A DNA stretch of 64,000 nucleotides from contig JAPWGK010000017.1 of NCBI GenBank assembly GCA_029641185.1, forward strand, positions 248,001-312,000. The letters are read 5' to 3'. The notes beneath the pieces are model-generated. The model made no database searches. It was not told the origin of the DNA and saw only the letters and a list, made by a program, of their open reading frames with translations. Every line of letters begins with the position of its first letter. Within the stretch, counting starts at the first letter, position 1. This stretch comes from Pseudofabraea citricarpa (taxonomy: Eukaryota > Ascomycota > Leotiomycetes > Helotiales > Dermateaceae). Position numbers and translations under genes: made by a program. This document shows positions 47,397 to 57,783 of this stretch, one piece after another.

Positions 47397-49043
47397 GCGT
47401 AACATTTAAAAAGTTTATGTCTCGACGAATCTCTTCTCTTCACGATGTACCCTATATTTCTGGACGGTTCTGAGGTATTCGAAATACTAAGTGGGTGGAG
47501 TGGCTCTTTCGAGATCTTGTTTTGATGCGTTCGTTGTTGTTTGAGTACAGGACCGTAACGGGTGGAAGGCTGCCGTGGGAGAATGGGTTATAAGAGGGGT
47601 GATAAAATGATGGATACAGAAAATGGCAAAAGGGGATGATAAAATGGTTCTTGTCGCAAGGGGCGGAGTTCTTTAATGCGGATGGTCTGGATAGCAAGGG
47701 TCCTTGGCTTTGAGAAAGGTGCATAGCGAAAGGGAGTGGGTGTTGGTCGGCGGCTTGGTTGCGCCTCGGCTCGGTCTGTTCCTTCATCGGTCTGGTCAAA
47801 AAGCATGGCATGGCATGGTCGGGAAAGCAATGGGCACACAAGCGAAGGGGTTTATGGGGTGGTGTTCTGTTTCTGCCCTCTCCTTATTATCATTTTGGAG
47901 GGGGAGGAATCCTTGCACAGCTCGTGGGAATGTTTCTTTCATTTTCCCTTTTGGTTTTGTACACCTGCGTTTCATCCTCTTGTACTTTTTTTTGGCCGCT
48001 TGCTTGCTTTTTGCTTGCTTGCTTACTTTGGCTTGCGATGGATCGATTTTGCTTTTTCTCTACTTTCGCTGTCGTGTTTTAGGCCTTGATTAACCGTAAT
48101 ATGTTACTCTGTCTCTCTATGTCTCCCGTCCTCGATATCATCGTCTCTATTATTGTATTTTTTCCCTTCTTCTACTTTCGTTGCATAGTACTTGGTATCT
48201 ACCTACCTACTTACATTAACTTACTTTACCGTATCTTAACCTATAGTCTCAACTACCTACTATATAGTCTTGTCTCTCGTGTCGTTCATTCTTCTCTGTT
48301 TTCCTCTTGATTCGTAATCCATCGTGCTATTATTACGCTTGTCCGCCTGCCTGTCAAGTCACGCTGAGTCTTGCCTGTCTATCGCTTGCTGGTTGGATTC
48401 TGTATGTAAGCGAGGGACAGGAGATGGATGCATAGAAGGAGGTGGGAAGAAGGGAAATCGAGAGAGACGTCCAATTGGTGATGTGAGGCGTGGTAGGGTT
48501 TAAATTGTATTGCGTGCTTGCTGGAAGTTGGTTTGGGGTAGGGTAGAGCTAGACTTCTAAATTGCCTTTCTTCTTCTCTCTTCTTTCCCCCCCTCTGCCT
48601 ATTTCCACACTTGGGCTCTCGATTGTCGTTCTTGTGTTTGTTTTGTTCAGATATATATACATGTACAGAGGTATGAAATTGAATTGTAGACTTTTTCCTC
48701 CTCTTTTTAGGGTGCTTGGGATTTGTGATGCTTGGTCATTGAATGCTTTTCAAGGGATTTCAAGTTGACAAAGGTGTGTGCCCTCAATGACTTGAGATAA
48801 TGATCAACCTTGAGTTTCTGTTCTTGGTTGGCAGAGGAGAAAGATTTTGACTTTAGATATTCATGAGATTTATATGTGTTTACTATTAGGTATATATTCT
48901 GACCAGTATAAGCGAGCAGTGTCCTTCAGTAGAAAACAGGATGGATTTTCCCATTAGCACGATCCAGCAACCTTAAAGGAAGGAGTTCTTCGTACCTACT
49001 ACAGTTAGTACCTTCAACCACGAATGGGATATCGGCACGCAAC
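47397..49043. other. Intergenic 47397-49043
   Basis: Convergent 3' flanks of the NRP1-like gene and the carboxylase beta-subunit gene. It is strikingly T/C-rich on the plus strand from about 47850 to 48320 (TTGCTTGC, CTACCTAC runs) and again near 48560-48660. No ORF is convincing and no RNA gene is recognised. Confidence 0.5.
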
Positions 49044-50748
49044 TTACACATGTCTGCACCACTCGGCAACCACCGCTCGGGTATCAGCAGGATCTATAAT
49101 CTCCTCAACACCAAAGGCATTCGCCGTCCTGACCGGATTCATCAGTCTTATATACTCCTCCTCCAACTCCTTATACCTCGCTTCCCTCTTTCCTTCCTGC
49201 TCGGCATTCTTCAACTCGGCCGCATGACCAACCTCGATCCCACCGTCGAGAGGTAAAGATCCCCACTCTCCACTCGGCCATGCGACCCTCATCCTCGGAT
49301 CCCTACAGTCCAACATAATGCCTCCCGCAACTCCATACACACGTCTCGTGACGACCGAGAAGACCGGGACCGTCGTAGAGTAATACGTCGTAGCGAGCTG
49401 GACTCCCCAGCGCATGGTAGCAGTACGTTCGGCAACGGTGCCGATCGCATACCCAGGCACATCGACGAACTGCAGCACGGGGATGTTAAAGACATCGCAG
49501 AGCTTCAAGTGGCGCGTTATCTTCTGGCTTCCTGCTGCATCCAGGGCGCCCGCGTTCACCTCGCAGTTCAGCGAGATGATGCCGATGCTGTGGCCGCCCA
49601 GTCGACCTAGACCCACGATGGCCGTCGCGCCCCAGAGTTTGCCGATCTCGAACCAGGAGCCCGCGTCGAGCACCGTCGTTATTATGGTGCGGGCATTGTA
49701 CATGCGTGCTTTCCGGCGCGGGATTATGCTGCGAAGCGATTCGCACCGCCGGCCTGCCGCGTCGCCGGACTGTATACTTGGCGGCAGGCTGAGGCCGTGG
49801 TTCGGTAGGTACGACAGGACTGCCCGTAGCTGGGCGAAGCATTCTTCTTCGTTGGCTGCAAGGTTGTCTATTGTGCCGTTGGTGCAGTGGATATTCGGAC
49901 CTCCGAGATCTCGGAACGTGAGATCTTCTTCAAATGTTGCTCCTGGGTTTCCGTCAGTTGACTTTTTCCTTTCTATAAAACTCTCCATGGGGTATATTTA
50001 ACATACCAGCAACGACCTTGGGCCCTGCGTTGAAAAGTGCACCGATGTCTTCGGCCATGACTGAAAAATGACAGGCCACGACCCTCGCAGCACCCAATCC
50101 AATAGCTGGACCCAGCACAGCACCAAGATTTGGAATCCCCTCATTTAACTGCCTCACAACAAACTCGAAACTCGGCATCGGTGGGATATAACTAAAGCCA
50201 TTCTGCCTGATGGTCGTCACGCTTCCGCCACCGGAGCTCCCATCAACCAGCTTAACAATGGGCAGTTTTAGAGACAGGGCGAGTTTTTCCATGTAGATGG
50301 TCTTCTCCATCAGAGCGCCATCAGCATGGCCAGCTCGCAGCGAGAAGTCATCGGCCGTGAAGACGATCTTCCTCCCAAGAAGCTTTCCGAGTCCTTGGAC
50401 GTTGTTACTCGGCGTGAAGGATACGGCTTCTTCTTTTCTGGGCGAGGACGCTTTCCACGTCACGCTGCCACTCACGCTTCCGATCTCCTGAAACGTGCCT
50501 TCGTCGAGCAACGATATCACGCGTTCGCGAACCCACAGCTTCCCGGCTTGTTTTTGCCGGATGTAGCCTCTTGATGTGAGATCTGGTGTCGAGGCTATGG
50601 TCTTGAGGCTTTGTAATTGGGAGAGTACATCGCTGTAGTCTGCTGGTGGGACGGCCTCTTGGGCTTTGCTGCCTGCTTTTAAGTGCTGTGCTACCTGAGT
50701 AAGTCTCTCGTTGGGAGACTTCAATTTCTCTTTCTCGGATTTGGTCAT
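49044..50748 (-). CDS. Acyl-CoA carboxylase beta subunit (carboxyltransferase)
   Basis: Exons 50748..50007 and 49942..49044 give 546 residues. It contains both carboxyltransferase halves. The N-terminal half has GHADGALMEKTIYMEKLA, KLVDGSSGGGSV and VVACHFSVMAEDIGALFNAGPKVVAG. The C-terminal half has TTVLDAGSWFEIGKLWG, GLGRLGGHSIGIISLN, PVLQFVDVPGYAIGTVAE and GVAGGIMLDCRD. This is the PccB/MccB type, which moves CO2 from carboxybiotin to an acyl-CoA. It has no evident mitochondrial presequence from the chosen ATG; the frame is open further upstream but lacks another ATG. The alpha subunit is divergently transcribed 323 bp away. Substrate (propionyl, methylcrotonyl, geranyl or other) is not determined. 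Confidence 0.9.
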
Positions 50749-51071
50749 TCTCTCATTGCCTCGTATGATGTTTGTGTCATGTTTTGGTGGTGAGCTGAGT
50801 GGGCCTTTTGATACCTTTGATAAAGTTAGAAGTGATGTTGGAGAGTACCTAGGTAGCCTCGGCTCGCTACCCCACACCGCGGGGAAGCTGTCCTGTTGTG
50901 TCTCCTCGGTAAAGTTGCTTTCTTGACATTAAGCTTCACTACATGCCAATCGAGAGGCTACAGCAGGTATTGCTTCCGGATCAAGAAGCTCAAGCTAGAT
51001 GCTTAGATTATAGATCAGATCCTCAGCTCTTAATTGAGTTACTGTAGCTGTAATCGTCACTTTGAAGCAAC
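50749..51071. promoter_or_regulatory. Divergent promoter of the carboxylase subunit genes
   Basis: The 323 bp between the two start codons. A short upstream ORF (ATG at 50929 on the minus strand, 20 codons) precedes the beta-subunit start and is out of frame with it. No other motif seen. Confidence 0.6.
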
Positions 51072-53191
51072 ATGGCTACTCCTCCAAAGAGACCTATCAA
51101 ACGACTCCTGATTGCAAATAGGTTAATCAAGCTCCCTTCTATTGTTGAGTCTTGATCGAACCAATGCTAAGACTTACCAGAGGCGAGATAGCAACACGTA
51201 TTCTCTCTACAGCACGAGAGCTTTCCATAGAGACATACACACTCTACACCAGCAATGACAGTACCCACACTGTGCACTCAACAAAAGCCATAGAAATCCC
51301 CTCTCCGGCATCCTATCTTGACATAGGCTTCCTCATCACGCTGGCAAAGCAGTACAGAATCGATGCCATCCATCCTGGCTATGGGTTTCTCTCCGAATCA
51401 GCTGACTTCGCCTCTCGCATGTGGGCAGAAGCAGATTGTATCGTCGTCGGGCCAGGTTCTTCCATCCTCTCCAGAACAGGAGACAAACTCCAAGCGCGAA
51501 CTCTCGCTTCAGAATGTTCCGTCCCGGTGCTACCAGCACTCCAGACTCCGACTTCATCCATTTCAGATCTCGCTACATTCGCCCGTGCTGTGGGGTATCC
51601 CGTGATCATTAAGGCGGTAGATGGAGGTGGTGGAAGAGGAATCCGTATCGTCCGTGAGGAAGAGCAGCTCGAGGATTTAGCGAGGAAGGCTCTGCAGGAA
51701 AGTCCGAGTGGTATGGCTTTTGCCGAGAAGGCGGCCGTTGAGGATTATAGACATGTGGAAGTACAGATCGTGGGAGATGGAGAGGGCAACGTGAGGCATC
51801 TGTGGGAGAGGGAATGCAGCATCCAACGCCGATTTCAGAAAGTCGTTGAGTTTGCACCAGCTTCTATAACGGATAGAGGGTTGGTGGGCGAGGTTATTAA
51901 AGCTGCTTTGAGGATGGCTCAGGCGGTAGGTTCTTGATTCTTATTATCCTCGATACATATCTTCTCAGAAATCTCGTCGCTACTGGGATTCTCAACGCAT
52001 GTAGTACAGCTGACATAAACCTAGGTAAACTACTACTCTCTTGGAACATTCGAGTTTCTCGTCCGTTCAAAACCACCATCGTTCTACTTCCTCGAAGTAA
52101 ATCCACGGTTGCAAGTTGAGCACACCATCACAGAATCCCTCGCCAGTGGCTTGGATCTTGTGAGGATCCAACTTCTTCTCGCACAAGGTGTTCCACTCAC
52201 CTCACTCATCCCGTCCCATCTGGCACATAACCCAGAAACTCCACCGCCGCTGTTTTCGCTACAGCTACGAATTACAGCCGAGGACGTAGCGAACAAATGG
52301 TCACTTTCCGTCGGCAAGATCGGTGCTTTCCGATTTCCCGCTGGCCATGGTATTCGAGTAGACACGCATCTCCTCCCGGGGACCCCAGCAGTAGTCGGTA
52401 CGGATTTCGACAGTCTTCTCGCAAAGATCATCGTCACTGGAGGAAGTTGGGAGGCAGTTGTTCGGAAAGCCCGGCGAGCTCTGGAGGATACATATATTTC
52501 TGGCATCACTACCAATCTAGATATCCTGAGGGGAATACTTCTCAGCGAAGAATTTTACAAGCAAGAATGCGATACGCAATGGCTAGAGAAGAACATAATT
52601 TCTCTTCTCAAAGCAGGACAAGAAGTTTCTGCAACGAAGATACCACAACTCCCAAGCAATGCGGCGATACCGTCTGCACCGGCAGCGGCAGCGTCGAATA
52701 TCCTCTTCAGAAAGGGCGACGCCTGGTCTCTCACCTTGACTCCTGACTCCAGCTCCGAAACCCCGACACAAGCAGAGCCAGGCCATATCCAGATAACACG
52801 CATCAAGCAGAACGATTTCCCACGTTCCCTCTCCCTCTCCTTACTCTACACATCTCCCTCGTCTGCCCGTACACCATACACCGTACAGCTGGACTCGACC
52901 ACCGCCTCTGGAGACTCGGTAACGAGCACGAGCCGCCACCGGAAAGGCGATGTTAAGAACCAAAGACATGTCACGCTGCCGTTTGCCGGACGCTTGATCG
53001 AGATGTGTGTGGGTGTGGGAGAGGAGGTTCACAGGGAACAGGTCGTCGCGGTCGTGAGGCAGATGAAGATGGAGTTGGATGTCAGAGCGAGTAGGAGTGG
53101 AACGGTCAAGTGGGTTTATGAGGGCGAGGTGGGAGATGAAGTCGGAGAGGGGATTTTGATCGCAGAGTTGGAGGAGGGTGTGAAGCTGTGA
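51072..53191 (+). CDS. Acyl-CoA carboxylase alpha subunit (biotin carboxylase + biotin carrier)
   Basis: Exons 51072..51121, 51181..51925 and 52025..53191 give 653 residues. Biotin carboxylase motifs are IKRLLIANRGEIATRI, IHPGYGFLSES, the ATP-grasp loop GGGGRGIRI, WERECSIQRRFQKVVE and FLEVNPRLQVEHT. The lid and C-terminal subdomain continue with LRITAED and GTDFDSLLAKIIVTG. The C-terminal biotinyl domain carries RQMKMELDV, with Lys as the biotin acceptor; the usual Ala before Met is Gln here. The linker with the BT-like region is short compared with methylcrotonyl-CoA carboxylase alpha. No mitochondrial presequence is seen, since the ATP-binding fold starts within 15 residues. Partner of the beta subunit across the shared promoter. 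Confidence 0.92.
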
Positions 53192-53299
53192 ATATGAAGT
53201 TTAAGGAGCGAAGTCAAAATACATGGAGTATTGCTGCGGGTGAGATGGCGTGAGCTTCGAAGGCTTGCTGCGATGCGAGAATCCTAGCAGTGAGCTGCC

Positions 53300-54088
53300 T
53301 CATAAGCACTTCTTGAGGAACGCTGAAATATCGTCAATGCCCTCAGGCTCATGCACCCAGTGTCCTCCGTCCTCATATGTCTTCCTCGTAACTGTGAATC
53401 CCAGCTTTTCAAGTCCTTGAGCTAACTTGTCTCCATTTTCAACTAGAACCACCGAGTCGTCTTTCGAGTGAGCTAGGAAGATAGGTATTCCCACTGCTGC
53501 TTCTATACCTTGGATCTGGGACTGTACGCGTGCCAATTCTGAACCCAAAAGATCCTGTACTGCATGGTGCGCGGATTCTTTCTCTTCGGCTGAACCTGTA
53601 GCGATCAGGTCAAGCTCTTCCTCCAAAGGCAGCCAACTGCAAAGCCCTATGAAACCCGCAATCTTCAGATTTCCTAGCATCAACGCGAGGATAGCCGTAG
53701 CACATCCTTGGCTGACACCACCGAGGATGATATGATCCAGCGGTACCACCCGAGACTCTTGTTCGATGATTCTGATGATAAAGGAGATGCTTTCTTGTAA
53801 TCCTTTGGCCTGCAGTTCTTTTCTTTCTTGTGGTTCCTCGACTGACCACATGTCAAACCACTGGGAAAGTTCTGTATCAAAACGGAGGCATCTCCGCATT
53901 TCGGAGGAAGGGAACACCCATTTTGTCGTTGGAAAGATCTCAGGTAGTATACGATCATCTGATGCTTGGCTTTCAAAGAATTCATCAGCAAACTCGCTGG
54001 CTACACTATCCCGCCCATGAAGGAAGATAACAGTATGCGTGTGCTGCTCGATGGGGGAGACGATGTGCAGCTTATCGTTGACTGCCAT
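53300..54088 (-). CDS. Phospholipase/carboxylesterase family serine hydrolase (acyl-protein-thioesterase-like)
   Basis: A 262-residue alpha/beta hydrolase of the PF02230 type. The nucleophile Ser is at about 126 in GGVSQGC, the acid is in HSKDDSV (about 210-211), and His at about 243 is in DGGHW. VIFLHGRD near residue 22 gives the oxyanion loop. I start at ATG 54088; the frame is open further upstream but without ATG. Relatives remove palmitate from proteins or hydrolyse lysophospholipids or short esters. The larger size and inserts (about 155-195) set it apart from the classic 230-residue thioesterase, so the substrate is open. It ends 108 bp from the carboxylase alpha-subunit gene, convergent with it. 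Confidence 0.9.
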   Translation of the reverse strand: MAVNDKLHIVSPIEQHTHTVIFLHGRDSVASEFADEFFESQASDDRILPEIFPTTKWVFPSSEMRRCLRFDTELSQWFDMWSVEEPQERKELQAKGLQESISFIIRIIEQESRVVPLDHIILGGVSQGCATAILALMLGNLKIAGFIGLCSWLPLEEELDLIATGSAEEKESAHHAVQDLLGSELARVQSQIQGIEAAVGIPIFLAHSKDDSVVLVENGDKLAQGLEKLGFTVTRKTYEDGGHWVHEPEGIDDISAFLKKCL

Positions 54089-55517
54089 GATGAATGGTGT
54101 AATTGGTATGTCTGGAGATTGAGGTTGGTCTTTAATACTGCTACTGCTATGGGTTTGAGCCAATAGTAAAGGTAAAAAGAGGAGAGCTGATTGGAAATGA
54201 TGTTGGAACAAGTGAGAAGGCTATTAAACATCCTTTGGAGACACTAAAGCCAGATCGCACTAACGTATGATAGAATAGCTATGATTTAAACTGATGTTGA
54301 ATTTGGTTAGTGCCCCAAATTAGTTTATCCATAACAGAAGATGACTCATCAACCGAGTGAGGAAGTTCATCTATCAATTTGTATTTGTGACTTAAATACC
54401 TACTCTAAGTCGTTCAAAGTATAGACCACAATAAAACCAGTACGTTATTACTTAAATGTACCTACCTGGCAACTTTGAAAATTAACGGCACTCGGTGGGC
54501 TAAAATCATTTGATAGCTTAAAATCATCCAAGCCCCACGACCATTTAAGAGCCCAAAGGCTCAAAAGCACTCAAAACTCTCAGAATACTCAATGGTCTAG
54601 AATGATTAATGAACTGTATATATTTAGTAACCTACTAGAAGTCTATTTGAACAAGGCATTCTTAAGTCTTCATTTGATCGATTGGTAATTCAATTTCGGG
54701 CCCTCACAACAAATTATCAACGCTATATCCAACTGTCGATACACCCGTATTGCCATTGCAGTGCGAGTGATTACTTGTAGCCCTACGAATAATATCAGTG
54801 GGACTCACTAATTGATACGCGTTGAGCTGGTAGGTAATATTGATGTTGGTTTGGCGGAGGAGGATCGTAAGGATCAGTGAGGTTATATGGGAGTGGTTAT
54901 CCACCTATATCAGTCACCTGATATACCAAAACCAACAAATATGGCGACATATAAGTAGCTAAGCTTCCCTACTACAACCTTTTAGAATGCTTTCCGTACT
55001 CTGATATATCTTTGAAGTCATAAATAGATAAGTGTGGTGGGATTCACCATATCGTTTTATAACTTGTACGTAGTTTGGATATGGCGACCCGCCGTCTGTT
55101 CTTGTCCAGAGGAAAGAAAGGCAAAACAGACAGAAACTAGTTTGGTACCTTGAGAAGAGAAGAAAGGCATTTGGTGAATGATAATCAAGTACCACAGCAA
55201 TAGCTTATTCACTGTTTGCTTAATCATAAACAAATATCTGCTATAAAGTACTTGATTGTTTATGCTGGTAAGCGATATGTTACAGAAATCTGTTGTAGCA
55301 TATATGGAAAGGTATTTCATATACCACAAACCGAACATATACATCGGTGGGAGCCTCTGCAACTACGAAAGGACTGCAAGCCTTTAATAAATGGCCATGA
55401 TTTTCATTTTCCTCCAAGCCCCAACACCTTCATGATTACCTTGTCATGATATGTACACCCGAATAGAAAAGCCCGTCGTCTCTTTCAAAACTAGTCCCAA
55501 TAAACATACCGAACATT
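54089..55517. other. Intergenic 54089-55517
   Basis: AT-rich sequence between the esterase and the GPI-protein genes. Short ORFs only. No RNA gene or repeat recognised. Confidence 0.5.
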
Positions 55518-56300
55518 CTACAAGACATACCCAGCAACCAAAGCCACAGCAATAGCAACAAGAATTGCAGAAGACGGGCCCGTAAGTGGCGAAGCAGCTG
55601 AAGTAGAAGCAGCAGCATCGGCCGATGAATTACCACCCGAAGTAGCAACCTGGGCAACGACGACATTCGACGAGTTGGAGCAGGTATCAGCGCCTAATAT
55701 CGCAGCCGTAGAGCTAAACGTAATATCGGCACACTTCTCAAATCAGTAATCTTATCTCTTACATCTCGTCAAGAAAAATGAAGAGAAGAAAATAGAAACA
55801 TACGTTATACAAAGCACTTCCTCGGTCCCCAACGGTCACGACCTGAATACTTGCGTTCTGACCATCTGTAATCTGCAATCCAGCGGGGAGGGAAATAGTC
55901 GGGAGACAGAGCGTTCCATTGCCCGTCTCGTTGAGCAGTTGTGGCGTGAGTGAGATGTTTAGACTAGGGTAATCGGTTCCCAGACCCAGATTGACAAAGA
56001 GGTAGGTCCACGGGTGGTGGAGGTCGAGTGAGAGAGATCCACCTGTCAAGGGCCATAGTGTGCGGTTGGTCGCTGTTGTTTGGTTTACATTGGCGCCTAA
56101 GAATCTATTTGTTAGATTTTCTTTTGCGGTTTTTTTTTTCAAGTAGGAAGATTGGAAGAGAGAATTAACTCACATGGGTAGATGTATTGTGATGCTCCAG
56201 TTGCGAAAGAATCACCTCGCATCTCGGGGTATTGGATGCTGAAGTGGGCAGTGGTCAAGGTTGCCAGGAGGGCGATGGTAGAGAGAGCTTTGGTGAACAT
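55518..56300 (-). CDS. X325/BIM1-like GPI-anchored copper-binding protein
   Basis: Exons 56300..56174, 56096..55804 and 55733..55518 give 211 residues. Signal peptide residues 1-18 would be cut to leave His19 as the mature N-terminus (HFSIQYPEMRG), as required for a copper histidine brace. Family landmarks follow: NRTLWPLTGGSLSLDLHH, LCLPTISLPAGLQITDGQNASIQVVT and ALYNCADITF. A Ser/Ala-rich linker and a C-terminal hydrophobic tail indicate a GPI anchor. The X325 family is LPMO-like in fold but not known to cut polysaccharides; Cryptococcus BIM1 aids copper uptake. Several N-glycosylation sites (NQT, NRT, NIS, NET, NGT) are visible. Introns are 77 and 70 nt. Confidence 0.9.
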
Positions 56301-57783
56301 GATCGCAGTGTGGTCTTGACGGTGCTGGAAGATGAGAGAGATTTCCTCAAACTGTACCAGTTATAAGTGAAAGTATGGGACTGAGGGTTGGAGAGAAAGA
56401 GAGATAGAGAAATTGAATCAAGATGAGACTGAAAAAACTCAAAGGTAGAACAAAATCCAGGGTCTTTTCTCATACTTATACAACACATGCTACCGCCAGC
56501 CCATTTTCACTTACTACCTCCAGTAAGTCAGTACCTATCCCGCCCTAAGGCGAGTAAGTGAAAGCTGAGGATGAACAAGCTGCATGTGCAGGCCACTACT
56601 CTGCCTACAGCTAACCCAAGCTCTCCCCATACCCACAAACCCACAAACCCGCTCATCTTTAATTCATATCCCACGAATCAACAGCAACATTGAGAGTAAG
56701 CCTCGATTCGAGGTAGATGATTGACCAATCAGCCGTAAGATATCTTGCTCATGAGGCGTTCCTCGCCAAGGCAGCGTGCTCGCTTGTCAAGCTTGGCGAT
56801 AAACCCAAAAGCACTGTATCTTGCTCAAACCTTCTCGACTGCTGCCTTCTAGAACTCATTTCGTGTGTGCATTTAACAACCACATGTGTTGTATGTCTTA
56901 CGGCAAATTATTCCCCAAAGAAATTAAACCTATTACGCTAGCAGTTGGAGGATACTACGAGATAAATTATGAAGCTACCTTAGATGGCTCACAGCAAGGC
57001 ACAGGTTGCAGTTCTTGTAAATACACACCAACGTTCAGGTCATGAAAAACACAAGTAGATAGCATTCCTCGTATACCTGGGGTTGGATATTTTCCAAACT
57101 ATCTTCAGACTCCAACATGCCATGCCATTGAACTGCAGTGAAAGCTTTTAACCCCAACCAGATCGAGTACTCCACAACAAATGAACTTCTAGCTTACTTA
57201 AAAATAATCACATCGTTCAAGGTCAAAAGAATTGCGTATCAGACGGAAGAAGCAAAAAGGGCAAAAGAAGGAATAATATGAAATTGAAACCCCAAAGGAG
57301 AAGGATATATAGTAAGCGAGCTATTCCCGTCTTACAATAAAGTTATATCCATCCCAAGCAGCCTGCCTACTTATGTACTAAAATCCAAGCCCCAGCTATC
57401 TCTCAGAATATATTAAAAGTAGATGGATAGTTGAAGAAATAGAAAATAGAACGAAAGGAGGTAGAAGAGAAGTGAGAAAAATTACATGTCCCCTATATGA
57501 TACATTTAAGGCTCTCCAACTCCGTCTAATTTCAGCTACTACTTATACTCTAACATCCCTCATCTACATTAATTCCGGACAAATCCTAACTCGTCAAACT
57601 CGTCAACAATAATATCATATCGAATATTGGTATCTCGAAATGAAACCAAAAAGTGTAGAAAGTGCCCTTGGCTGGTTCATCTCAATCTGCCAGAGAATGT
57701 TAAGATAATACAGACTAATCGCTCGTCTACTGTGGCGTTGAATAGTAATCACGCATTTCTACTTTTGCGGTCGGGCATAAGAT
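56301..57783. other. Intergenic 56301-57783
   Basis: Promoter of the X325-like gene and 3' flank of the large membrane protein gene. No supported ORF or RNA gene. Confidence 0.5.

Noticed and set aside
47850..48320. Overlapping plus-strand ORFs in all three frames
   Set aside because: Pyrimidine-rich sequence with few stops on that strand; three open frames together argue against coding.
54089..54211. Upstream extension of the esterase with a signal-like stretch (SALLFLPLLLAQ)
   Set aside because: The only available start in that frame is TTG; the first ATG (54088) gives a complete hydrolase fold.
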